A stretch of DNA of 36,180 nt from positions 1 to 36,180 of the forward strand of contig CAAEUE010000012.1 of the NCBI GenBank assembly GCA_900759015.1, read 5' to 3'. Both the position numbers and the translations under genes were made by a program. This stretch comes from Clostridia bacterium (GTDB lineage: Bacteria; Bacillota; Clostridia; TANB77; CAG-508). Shown here one piece after another: positions 7,135-15,529 of the stretch. A model generated the notes under the pieces. That model had not been told where the DNA came from. It made no database searches and was given only the letters and a program-made list of their open reading frames with translations. The number at the start of each line of letters is the position of its first letter. Position 1 is the first letter of the stretch.

Positions 7135-8577
7135 ATGGATAAAAATTGCAAATATAAATGTCAAATTTTTACACCTATAGAAAATGTAGAAGAATTATTA
7201 AATTGGGCAGGATATAAAAAAGATATATATGGAAAAAAAGTTATCGAAAATTCATGTGGCGACGGGCAAATTCTAATAAGAATTGTAGAAAGATATATTG
7301 AGGATTCATTAAGACAAAATAAAAATATAACAGAAATAAAATCAGGATTAGAGAATGATATATATGGTATAGAATTAGATCCAAAACACTATAGAAAATG
7401 TAAAGAAAACTTAGATAATATTGCTAATAAATATAATATTAGCAAAGTTAAATGGCATTTGTATTGTGAGGATTCCCTAAAAAAGAAGTTTGAATTTGAA
7501 TTTGATTATGTTATAGGGAATCCTCCATATATTAATTATAGGGATTTGGATGAAAAAACACGAAAATATACAAAAGAAAATTTTAAAGTATGTGAAAAAG
7601 GAAAGTTTGATTATTGCTATGCATTTATTGAAAAAGGAATAGTCAGCTTAAAAGAACATGGAAGAATGGCGTATTTAATACCAGGAAGTATATTTAAGAA
7701 CGTGTTTTCTCAAAAACTAAGACAATATATGCTACCACATATATTAGAGATACATGATTACGATAATAGAAAACTATTTAATAAAAAGAATAGTAATCAA
7801 AATAGAAATATTTTGACTTCTTCAGCAGTAATTATAATAGAGAAAAATAGTAACAGTAATAGTATAAAATATGTAAATGAATATAATAAAATAGAAAAAA
7901 ACGTATATAAGAAAAATCTAAATGGAAAATGGATATTTTCAAATAAAAAAAATAATAGTAAGAATATGAGATTTGGAGATTTTTTTAAAGCATCTAATTC
8001 TGTTGCGACATTATTGAATTCAGTCTTTGTTATAAATGATTATACGGAGAATACAAACTATATAAAAAAAGGCGAAATGAGTATAGAAAAGGGAATTCTG
8101 AAAAAAGCAGTTAGTCCAAGAAGTTTAAACAATAAGATTTCAGAAATGATTATATTTCCATATAAATATGATCAACAAAATATTATTATAAAATATGATG
8201 AGAATAAACTGAAAAACTTATATCCAAATGCATATAAATACTTAATGTCAAATAAAAAAGCTTTAGATAAAAGAAAATCTGATACTTCAGCAAGATGGTA
8301 TGAATACGGTAGAAGTCAAGCTTTAAACGATATGAATAGAGAAAAATTATTACTATCAATAGTAGTCACGAAGAAAGTTAAGGTATATGAATTAGATAAG
8401 GATACAATACCATATTCTGGTATATATATAATACCTAAAAAAGACAAAACTTTAAAAGAGGCAAAAGAAATTTTAGAAAGTAAAGAATTTTTTGAATATG
8501 TAAAAGATGTTGGAATTAATGCTAGTGGTGAATCTATAAGAATTACCAGTAGTGATATAAATAATTATTTTTTTTAG
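7135..8577 (+). CDS. N6-adenine DNA methyltransferase (Eco57I/TaqI-like)
   Basis: 480 residues, ATG after AAAGAGGAAT. The N-terminal QIFTPIENVEELLNW resembles the leader region of type II gamma-class adenine methylases. It is followed by a SAM-binding motif I, VIENSCGDGQIL (about 36-47), an acidic GIELDP motif (about 80-85) and the catalytic IGNPPYINYRDL (about 126-137), where NPPY marks adenine-N6 chemistry. GRMAYLIPGSIFKN is typical of the motif V/VI region. The C-terminal 200 residues probably carry target recognition. It is the first gene of a four-gene operon whose next gene starts 10 bases on. The expected role is protection of host DNA against, or marking for, the HNH nuclease encoded by the fourth gene. 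Confidence 0.85.
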   Translation: MDKNCKYKCQIFTPIENVEELLNWAGYKKDIYGKKVIENSCGDGQILIRIVERYIEDSLRQNKNITEIKSGLENDIYGIELDPKHYRKCKENLDNIANKYNISKVKWHLYCEDSLKKKFEFEFDYVIGNPPYINYRDLDEKTRKYTKENFKVCEKGKFDYCYAFIEKGIVSLKEHGRMAYLIPGSIFKNVFSQKLRQYMLPHILEIHDYDNRKLFNKKNSNQNRNILTSSAVIIIEKNSNSNSIKYVNEYNKIEKNVYKKNLNGKWIFSNKKNNSKNMRFGDFFKASNSVATLLNSVFVINDYTENTNYIKKGEMSIEKGILKKAVSPRSLNNKISEMIIFPYKYDQQNIIIKYDENKLKNLYPNAYKYLMSNKKALDKRKSDTSARWYEYGRSQALNDMNREKLLLSIVVTKKVKVYELDKDTIPYSGIYIIPKKDKTLKEAKEILESKEFFEYVKDVGINASGESIRITSSDINNYFF

Positions 8578-8587
8578 GAGAGGTTAA

Positions 8588-10849
8588 ATGAAAAAGATAC
8601 CATTTAATGTAAATGCATATGCTGCTAGATTGATTGGAAGAGAGAACATATCAAATTTAGAAGGTGCTATAATAGAACTAGTTAAAAATTCATATGATGC
8701 TGATGCTAACTATTGCATTTTATACTTTGAAGAAAGTACTCAGGTTGTATACATAATAGATAATGGGACTGGAATGACAGAAGAAACAATTAAAAATCAC
8801 TGGATGACTATAGGTAATTCAAGTAAAGATAAAAATTATATTTCTAATTTAGGAAGAGTACAAACTGGTGCAAAAGGAATTGGAAGATTTGCTCTAGATA
8901 GAATATCAGATAAATGTGAAATGTATACAAATCATAATGAGAATAAAATAATATGGAATGTGGATTGGAGTACATTTAGTAGAAAAGAAAACATAACAGA
9001 TATATATGCTGAAATTGAGAGTACTAATATTAGTATTAGTGAGTATTGCTGTGATATTAAAAATGATGAATTAAAAAAATTTATATCAGAAAATATTAAT
9101 GTAGGAACAGTATTTAAATTAACAACATTAAGAGATAATGAGTGGAATTCAGATAAAGTAAAAGATATAGGTGATAAATTATCAAAATTGATACCACCAA
9201 ATGTAGATAACAATTTTTCTATATATTTTTATGAGGAAAATACAGATACAGAATCTGCTTTAATTACTCCCGAAAATATAGAAACATATGATTATAAAAT
9301 TGAGTTTAATGTACTTGATAATGGGAATACTCATATTGAAATTAATAGGAATGAATTTGACTTTAAAGATGAATTTGAAGAGGTTATAAAAAGAGCAGGT
9401 TTTAAAAAAGAAGATAGGGATTACTTTAAAGGGAAGAATATTGTTAAAGATGTACAATTAAAAGAGTTGATTAATTTGTCAGAAGAAGATGAAGCTAATC
9501 CGATTGGTAAATTTAATGGTACTTTATATTTTTATAAATTAATGGCATCTTTAAAAGACAAAGAAAAATTCTATTATAAAGATGCAACAGGTAGAAAAAA
9601 TATGATAAAAACATTTGGTGGAATTAAATTATATAGAGATAATTTCAGAGTAAAGCCATATGGTGAATATAATACAAGTGATTATGATTGGCTACTATTA
9701 GCTAACAGAAATAGGAAATCTTTAGCAGCTTTATCAAGTAAAACTGGAAAATGGACGGTTGGATCTGATCAGATTTTAGGAAGTATTTACATTTCAAGGT
9801 CAAATGAAAAACTAAAAGATCAATCCAATAGAGAAGGTATAATTGAAACGAGGGAGTTTGAACTATTTAAGCAAACCATAATTTCAATAATTTCATTATT
9901 TGAAGAAGATAGACAATATGTTGGTAGGAAATTATCAGATTATTTTGATGAAAAGAATGAATTAGAAGAAAAGAAAAGAAGGTTTTTATTAGAAGCGGAA
10001 AGAAAAAGAAAAGACAAAAACGATAAAGATATTACAAAGCAAAAAAATGAAGAGAATAATCAATTAAGTATAGAAGATGCTTCAAAAGTAATAGAGAAAC
10101 AAGACGAAACGATAGAAGATTTAAGTCAAGAAAATACTACATTAATGCCATTAGCTACAATTGGTATTTCAACAAACACATATATACATGAAATAGAAGA
10201 AAGTCACCATATATTGGAAAGAAAAATTGCATTAATAAAAAGAGAGGTTGATAGGAATAGAGATAAGGAAACAATTATAGAAAATTTGAATCAAGTACAA
10301 AAGACACTTGAAATGATGAATTCTTGGTTTTCCGTCACATTACATTCAGTAAGAAAAAACAAGAGACAATTTATAGAGAATAATATTAATGAAATAATTA
10401 ATGAGCAAATACAATTGTGGAATAATATTAATGAAGGAAGAAATATTCATATAAATTTTCATAGTCATGATATTATACTATTTGAGTGTATTGAATGTGA
10501 AATTATAAGCATTATAAGTAATTTGATTTCAAATAGTATATCTTCCTTTGAAAATGGGAATAATAATTCAGAAAACATTATAGATATTAATATATCAAAA
10601 GTGGAAGATGGATTTAAATTGGAATATAAAGATAATGGATATGGTTTAGCAGATATATATAAAAACAATCCATATAAAATTCTTGAAGCTAATGAAACAA
10701 ATAAAATTAATAGAAATGGTCAAAAAGAAGGAACAGGAATGGGAATGTGGATTATAAATACCATAGTAAATAAGTATAAGGGAAATATAAGCTTAAATAA
10801 AAATAGAATTAATGAAAACGGATTTTATATAGATATAATTTTAAAGTAA
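8588..10849 (+). CDS. Double-GHKL ATPase: MORC/Hsp90-type head plus histidine-kinase core
   Basis: 753 residues, ATG after GGAGAGG. The N-terminal head is a GHKL ATPase of the MORC/Hsp90/MutL type: IIELVKNSYDADA (E30, N34), IIDNGTGMT (58-64) and GAKGIGRFA (94-102). A middle region, about 110-450, resembles a transducer domain. Residues about 455-520 are a Lys/Glu coiled coil. Then comes an H-box-like segment, LATIGISTNTYIHEIEES, with a candidate phospho-acceptor His534, followed by a second GHKL domain of histidine-kinase type: NLISNSISSF (about 643-652), DNGYGLA (about 681-687) and GTGMGMWI (about 715-722). The next gene is a complete receiver, supporting phosphotransfer. MORC-like ATPases are known in restriction-modification contexts. 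The combination with a kinase core in one chain is unusual. No transmembrane segment is visible, so it acts in the cytoplasm. Confidence 0.85.
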   Translation: MKKIPFNVNAYAARLIGRENISNLEGAIIELVKNSYDADANYCILYFEESTQVVYIIDNGTGMTEETIKNHWMTIGNSSKDKNYISNLGRVQTGAKGIGRFALDRISDKCEMYTNHNENKIIWNVDWSTFSRKENITDIYAEIESTNISISEYCCDIKNDELKKFISENINVGTVFKLTTLRDNEWNSDKVKDIGDKLSKLIPPNVDNNFSIYFYEENTDTESALITPENIETYDYKIEFNVLDNGNTHIEINRNEFDFKDEFEEVIKRAGFKKEDRDYFKGKNIVKDVQLKELINLSEEDEANPIGKFNGTLYFYKLMASLKDKEKFYYKDATGRKNMIKTFGGIKLYRDNFRVKPYGEYNTSDYDWLLLANRNRKSLAALSSKTGKWTVGSDQILGSIYISRSNEKLKDQSNREGIIETREFELFKQTIISIISLFEEDRQYVGRKLSDYFDEKNELEEKKRRFLLEAERKRKDKNDKDITKQKNEENNQLSIEDASKVIEKQDETIEDLSQENTTLMPLATIGISTNTYIHEIEESHHILERKIALIKREVDRNRDKETIIENLNQVQKTLEMMNSWFSVTLHSVRKNKRQFIENNINEIINEQIQLWNNINEGRNIHINFHSHDIILFECIECEIISIISNLISNSISSFENGNNNSENIIDINISKVEDGFKLEYKDNGYGLADIYKNNPYKILEANETNKINRNGQKEGTGMGMWIINTIVNKYKGNISLNKNRINENGFYIDIILK

Positions 10850-10859
10850 AGGAGAAATT

Positions 10860-11480
10860 ATGTATAAAATAGGGATTATAGAGGATTTAGATGACAGCTT
10901 TAATGATTATAAAGAAATTTTTGAGGATGATGAAATTGAATTAATTAGAGTAAATGATTTTAGTAATATCAATGAATTGCATAATTTTATCATAGATAAT
11001 GGTATTGAAGCTATGATTATAGATTATAAATTAAAACCTAAATTTAATGTGTTAGGTACTGAAATTATTGCTGAACTCAATAAAATAATGCCAGATTTTA
11101 CTTGTTTCATTTTAACGGTATATCCTGATGAATCGATAGATGAGGAATTAGTATCAAGAAATTCAATATATGATAAGAAGAAAGTTACCATTCCAGATAA
11201 AGAGGAATATGAATCTTTTATATCTGATATTAAGCATGCAGCAAATGTATATGCAAAAAGAAAAGATATGTTAATAGAAGAGTATCGAAAAATGATAGAA
11301 ATGAGCAAACAAAATAAATTGATAAATGCAAAAACGAAAGATGATATAAAAGAAACACATAAATTACTGGCAAATTATGGAATAATAGAAGGCATTCCTT
11401 TAGAAATGTTAGAAAACGGTGCACAAGAAAAAATGGATGTATTAATAAAAAAAATTGATGAATTTATGAGCAAAAAATAG
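10860..11480 (+). CDS. Stand-alone response-regulator receiver protein with helical tail
   Basis: 206 residues, ATG 10 bases after the kinase gene behind AAAGGAG. All receiver landmarks are present: acidic pocket E8/D9 in KIGIIEDLDD, phospho-acceptor D55 in MIIDYKL, switch Thr86 in FILTVYP and conserved Lys106 in YDKKK. Residues 1-135 fit a whole receiver. The last 70 residues are charged helices (MLIEEYRKMIEMSKQNKL and after) without a recognisable DNA-binding or enzymatic output domain. It should therefore act by protein contact, most simply with the HNH nuclease or the methylase of the same operon, after phosphorylation by the preceding ATPase-kinase. These links are inferred from order and motifs. 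Confidence 0.8.
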   Translation: MYKIGIIEDLDDSFNDYKEIFEDDEIELIRVNDFSNINELHNFIIDNGIEAMIIDYKLKPKFNVLGTEIIAELNKIMPDFTCFILTVYPDESIDEELVSRNSIYDKKKVTIPDKEEYESFISDIKHAANVYAKRKDMLIEEYRKMIEMSKQNKLINAKTKDDIKETHKLLANYGIIEGIPLEMLENGAQEKMDVLIKKIDEFMSKK

Positions 11481-11488
11481 GAGAAATA

Positions 11489-12064
11489 ATGGAAAGAGTA
11501 CACGGAAAATATATTATAAGAAGACGTAGTTTAATTGATAAAAGAGATGATTATACGGAGTATAGGAGAGAAATCCAGGAAGACTTTCATAATATTTGTG
11601 GGTATTGCGGAAAGAGTAAAGAATGCCTATATGAAGAACATGAGATAGATCATTTTGTTCCTCGAAATATAGACGAAAAAAGAATAAATGATTATTATAA
11701 TTTAGTATATGCTTGTAAAAAGTGCAATGGTAGTAAGCAGAAAGATTGGCCAACCAAAAATAAACATAAATCAAATGAAAATGGTAAAGGATACTGTGAT
11801 CCGGCAACAGAAGAATTTGATATTCATTTAGGGCGAGATAAAGATGGAAACATTTTTTATAAAACTGATATAGGAGAATATATGTATTATAGATTGCATT
11901 TTGATATAAGACCAATTTCTTATGTATGGAAATTAATGAATTTAATTGAGATTGAAAAAAAACTAAAAGAAAGAAAAGATAGGAATTTAGAAAGATTAGA
12001 GATATTGGATAAAATTGCTGAATTAAGACAATATCTGAAATATGATAATGATATTAAGGAATAG
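11489..12064 (+). CDS. HNH endonuclease
   Basis: 191 residues, ATG eight bases after the receiver stop with GGAG overlapping that stop. The N-terminal half is a zinc-supported HNH (beta-beta-alpha-metal) nuclease: CGYC (37-40), the catalytic EIDHFVPR (E52, D54, H55), N71 and ACKKCNGSK (C76, C79, N80). This is the McrA/RetI-like HNH layout used by many restriction nucleases. The remaining 100 residues (GKGYCDPATEEFDIHLG onward) are helical and unassigned. As the only obvious nuclease of the operon it is the presumed effector that cuts foreign DNA. A terminator begins inside its stop codon. Confidence 0.85.
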   Translation: MERVHGKYIIRRRSLIDKRDDYTEYRREIQEDFHNICGYCGKSKECLYEEHEIDHFVPRNIDEKRINDYYNLVYACKKCNGSKQKDWPTKNKHKSNENGKGYCDPATEEFDIHLGRDKDGNIFYKTDIGEYMYYRLHFDIRPISYVWKLMNLIEIEKKLKERKDRNLERLEILDKIAELRQYLKYDNDIKE

Positions 12065-12088
12065 AAGTAGAAATACTTCTATTTTTTT
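12062..12088 (+). terminator. Rho-independent terminator of the four-gene operon
   Basis: TAGAAGTA (12062-12069, beginning with the HNH stop codon) pairs perfectly with TACTTCTA (12074-12081) over a GAAA loop, followed by seven T's. Confidence 0.85.
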
Positions 12089-12091
12089 ACA

Positions 12092-12128
12092 AAAACATCA
12101 AAAAAACTTGAAGTTTTTTTGATGTTTT
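12092..12128. terminator. Second hairpin, 18-bp perfect inverted repeat
   Basis: AAAACATCAAAAAAACTT (12092-12109) and its exact complement (12111-12128) around a single central G. The A/T tracts in the arms let it work as a bidirectional terminator. Its right arm touches the -35 box of the next promoter, so it also separates the two defence operons. Confidence 0.6.
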
Positions 12129-12155
12129 GATATGTAATATTATATACTATATATT
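12127..12155 (+). promoter_or_regulatory. Candidate promoter for the decayed regulator and hsdMSR
   Basis: TTGATA at 12127-12132, a 17-base spacer and TATATT at 12150-12155. It sits immediately before the XRE pseudogene and is the best match upstream of hsdM. Confidence 0.45.
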
Positions 12156-12173
12156 ATATAGAAAAGAATAGAG

Positions 12174-12439
12174 CTGAGTGAATTTAGCGAATATTTATCC
12201 AAAAAGATGACAGAACAAAACATAATAAAAAATAAGTATATGCGAAATAGCTAGAACTATAGGAATATCGCACGATTACCTATGAAGAATAGTACATGGA
12301 CAAGTTATTGCTTCAGAAAAAGGAACACAAGAAAAGATTCTACTTAAATTAATGAATAAAAAATGGATATAAGGAATTTTATGATTTATCAGCAAAAGAT
12401 GGAGGAAAAAATCCAGTTGATATTCTTAAATGTTTGTAA
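12174..12439 (+). pseudogene. XRE-family HTH regulator, decayed
   Basis: The reading begins at CTG 12174 (SEFSEYLSKKMTEQNI), where an ATG is expected. After a frameshift it continues as EIARTIGISHDYL, stop, RIVHGQVIASEKGTQEKILL, and after another shift as EFYDLSAKDGGKNPVDILKC, ending at TAA 12437. This is the layout of small XRE regulators (an HTH followed by FYDLAAK---PVDI). Loss of the start codon, two shifts and internal stops make it non-functional. It lies directly before hsdM and probably once controlled it. The rest of the 12065-12486 gap is the terminators and promoter listed separately. Confidence 0.65.
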
Positions 12440-12486
12440 AAAAGTAATTAGTGGAATGAAACAAGAAAAATATTGGAGGTAGAAAA

Positions 12487-14235
12487 ATGAGTACAAATAT
12501 CACTGCAAAAGCTAATTTAATATGGGAAGTAGCTACAAAGTTAGTAGGAGTGTATAAACCACATGAATATGGTAAAGTAATATTACCACTGACAGTATTA
12601 AAGAGATTTGATGATATATTAAAACCAACTAAACAAGCAGTTCTAGAAAAATATGAAGAGGTTAAAAATTTTGAAGTGAAAGAAATGTTTTTAACAGAAG
12701 CTTCAGGATATAGTTTTTATAATACAAGTAAATATGATTTTGAAAAATTATTATCAGATCCAGATAATATTGAAAGCAATTTTAAAAATTATTTAGCTGG
12801 ATTTTCTGAAAATGTACAAGATATATTAAATAACTTTAAATTTGAAAATGAAATAAAAACAATGGTAGATAATAGGTTGCTATATGTTGTACTTGAGGAA
12901 TTTAATACTAAAAAAGCCTATATGGGACTAGATGAAGTAAAAACAGAAGATATGGGATATATTTTTGAAGAATTAGTTAGAAAATTTTCAGAAAGTTATG
13001 ATGAAGAAGCAGGAGCACACTTTACGGCTAGAGATATTATCTATTTAATGACTGATTTACTTGTTGCAGAAGAAAGAGATATATTAATTAATGATAATAA
13101 AGTTAAAACTGTATATGATATGGCAATGGGAACATCTCAAATGTTAGCATGTATGACTGACAGATTACATCAATTAAATGCAAATGTAAAAGTTGATTGC
13201 TATGGACAAGAATTAAATCCTGAAACTTATGCAATAGCAAAAGCAGATATGTTAATAAAAGGTGGAGATGCTGACAATTTCAGACAAGGGGATACATTAG
13301 ATGATGACAAATTCAAAGGATATAAATTTGATTATATAATATCAAATCCACCTTTTGGTATAGACTGGAAAAAACAAAAGAAGGCAGTAGAAGATGAGGT
13401 TAGAAAAGGAGAATCAGGAAGATTTCCAGTTGGTACACCTAAAATATCAGACGGACAAATGTTATTTAATTTAAATGGTATAGCAAAGTTAAAAGATGAT
13501 GGTAAGATGGCAATAATTCAAAATGGTTCACCTTTGTTTTCTGGCGCAGCTGGCTCAGGGGAATCAGAAATTAGAAGATATATCATTGAAAATGATTGGT
13601 TGGAAGCAATAGTTCAATTACCAACAGATTTGTTTTACAACACAGGAATTTCAACATATATTTGGATAATATCAAAAGGTAAGTGTAATAATCCAATTAG
13701 AGCAGGAAAAGTTCAACTGATAGATGCATCTAATTGTTATGAAAATAGAAGAAAAAATATTGGAAATAAAAGGAAAGATTTATCAGAAGATTGTAGAAAA
13801 TTAATTTTTAAAGCTTATGATGAATTTTCTAATAAAGAATATAGTGATGAAGATAAAAAGGTAGAAAGTAAAATTTTCGATAACGACGATTTTGGATTTT
13901 ATAGAATTACTATTGAAACACCAAAATTAGATGAAAACCAAGAGATAATAAAAGACAAAAAAGGAAATATAAAGGCTGATTCTAGTAAAAGAGATTATGA
14001 AAATGTTCCATTAAAAGAAGATATTGAAGAATATTTTTCAAGAGAAGTTAAACCGTATAATGAAAATGCTTGGATAGATAAGAAGAAAACACAAATAGGA
14101 TATGAAATACCTTTTACGAGATATTTTTATAAATATGTATCACCAGAAGATTCAGATATAATAGAGGAAAGAATTAGACAAAACGAGATAGATATCATGA
14201 GTTCACTTGAAAAATTATTCAAGGAGGATAAATAG
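12487..14235 (+). CDS. hsdM: Type I restriction-modification DNA methyltransferase subunit HsdM
   Basis: 582 residues, ATG after TGGAGG. An N-terminal helical HsdM domain (WEVATKLVGVYKPHEYGKVILPLTVLKRFD, split here only for naming: VGVYKPHEYGKVILPL is characteristic) is followed by HFTARDIIYLM (about 178-188), motif I YDMAMGTSQML (about 209-219) and the adenine-N6 catalytic SNPPFGIDW (about 285-293). Motif I normally reads DPxxGxGG, so here the Pro and the glycine pair are altered, which may be a subfamily trait. The C-terminal region includes LPTDLFYNTGISTYIWI. It acts with HsdS to methylate adenine at both strands of the recognition site and with HsdR to restrict. hsdS starts one base after its stop codon. 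Confidence 0.92.
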   Translation: MSTNITAKANLIWEVATKLVGVYKPHEYGKVILPLTVLKRFDDILKPTKQAVLEKYEEVKNFEVKEMFLTEASGYSFYNTSKYDFEKLLSDPDNIESNFKNYLAGFSENVQDILNNFKFENEIKTMVDNRLLYVVLEEFNTKKAYMGLDEVKTEDMGYIFEELVRKFSESYDEEAGAHFTARDIIYLMTDLLVAEERDILINDNKVKTVYDMAMGTSQMLACMTDRLHQLNANVKVDCYGQELNPETYAIAKADMLIKGGDADNFRQGDTLDDDKFKGYKFDYIISNPPFGIDWKKQKKAVEDEVRKGESGRFPVGTPKISDGQMLFNLNGIAKLKDDGKMAIIQNGSPLFSGAAGSGESEIRRYIIENDWLEAIVQLPTDLFYNTGISTYIWIISKGKCNNPIRAGKVQLIDASNCYENRRKNIGNKRKDLSEDCRKLIFKAYDEFSNKEYSDEDKKVESKIFDNDDFGFYRITIETPKLDENQEIIKDKKGNIKADSSKRDYENVPLKEDIEEYFSREVKPYNENAWIDKKKTQIGYEIPFTRYFYKYVSPEDSDIIEERIRQNEIDIMSSLEKLFKEDK

Positions 14236-14236
14236 T

Positions 14237-15520
14237 ATGAGAGAAATGAAAGATTCGGGGATAGATTGGATTGGAAAAATTCCAAAAGATTGGAATAAAA
14301 AGAAAATAAAATATATAGCTAAAATAATAAATGGATATTCTTTTAAAAGTGAATTATATAAAGAGGAAGGTATAAACGTTATCAGAATAACTAACGTTGA
14401 AGATGGCAAAGTTAACAAAATCAATACAAGATTTTATGATGTTTCATATCAAGATGAAATAGGTGAGGCAATGCTTAAATTAAATGATATTTTAATGACT
14501 TTAACAGGAAATGTAGGATACGTCGGATTGGTTAGTGAAGATATTTTACCAGCAGCTTTAAATCAGAGAGTGGGATGTATAAGAAAATTTGATAAAGAAT
14601 TAGATAATAAATTTTTATTTTATTGTTTTAATACGAAACAATTTTGTGATGAAGCAGTATTAAATTCGAAAGGGACAGCACAATTAAATATGTCTACAGA
14701 TTGGCTAGCAAGTCAATTTGTTGTATATCCTAATTTGGAAAAACAAAAAAGAATAGTAGAAATTTTAGATGAAAAAATAAAAGAAATAGAAAATGTTATT
14801 GAAAAAACAAAACAAACAATAGATGATTATAAATTATATAAACAATCAATTATAACAAAAGCTGTTACTAAAGGGCTAGATGAAAATGTTGAAATGAAAG
14901 AAACAGGAAGTGAATGGATTGGAAAAATCCCTGCGCATTGGAATTATTTAAGGATTAATAGATTATTTGACTATATAGATGAAAGAAATACAGATGAAAA
15001 TGCAGAATTATTATCACTATATACTGCTATTGGGGTTAAACCAAGATCTGAATTAGAAGAAAAAGGTAATAAAGCAATTACTGTAATGAATTATAAAATA
15101 GTAAAAGAAAATGATATAATAGTTAATAAACTACTTGCTTGGATGGGAGCAATTGCATATTCTGATTATAATGGTGTAACTAGTCCAGATTATGATGTAT
15201 ATAGAGCAAAGAAGAACTCGAATGTTGCAAAGGAATACTATAATGCATATTTTAGATACACATGTTTTAAGGGAGATTGTTATAAGTATGGACATGGGAT
15301 TATGATGATGAGATGGAGGACATATCCAGAAGAATTTTTAAGAATAGAAGTGCCTAATCCACCATATGAAGAACAAATAGAAATAGCAGAATATTTAAAT
15401 AAAAAATGTACTGAAATAGATTATTTGATGGAGTCGAAAGAAAAACTAATTGAAGAATTAGAAAACTACAAAAAATCGCTTATATACGAATATGTTACAG
15501 GTAAAAAAGAAGTAATTTAA
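14237..15520 (+). CDS. hsdS: Type I restriction-modification specificity subunit HsdS
   Basis: 427 residues from the ATG at 14237, chosen because a perfect AAGGAGG lies at 14221-14227. The open frame extends 30 bases upstream to a TTG inside hsdM that has no site. Two target-recognition domains are visible as a repeat: KDSGIDWIGKIPKDW (about 4-18) and KETGSEWIGKIPAHW (about 221-235). Each is followed by its own variable domain and a conserved helix, LEKQKRIVEILDEKIKEIE after the first and EEQIEIAEYLNKKCTEID after the second. It therefore should recognise a bipartite sequence. Both halves look complete, with no sign of an inversion cassette or second hsdS nearby. Confidence 0.92.
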   Translation: MREMKDSGIDWIGKIPKDWNKKKIKYIAKIINGYSFKSELYKEEGINVIRITNVEDGKVNKINTRFYDVSYQDEIGEAMLKLNDILMTLTGNVGYVGLVSEDILPAALNQRVGCIRKFDKELDNKFLFYCFNTKQFCDEAVLNSKGTAQLNMSTDWLASQFVVYPNLEKQKRIVEILDEKIKEIENVIEKTKQTIDDYKLYKQSIITKAVTKGLDENVEMKETGSEWIGKIPAHWNYLRINRLFDYIDERNTDENAELLSLYTAIGVKPRSELEEKGNKAITVMNYKIVKENDIIVNKLLAWMGAIAYSDYNGVTSPDYDVYRAKKNSNVAKEYYNAYFRYTCFKGDCYKYGHGIMMMRWRTYPEEFLRIEVPNPPYEEQIEIAEYLNKKCTEIDYLMESKEKLIEELENYKKSLIYEYVTGKKEVI

Positions 15521-15529
15521 GGAGAGTAG

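Noticed and set aside
14207..14236. Upstream TTG as an alternative start of hsdS
   Set aside because: It lies inside hsdM without a ribosome binding site, while the ATG at 14237 has AAGGAGG at the right distance and gives the normal HsdS opening.
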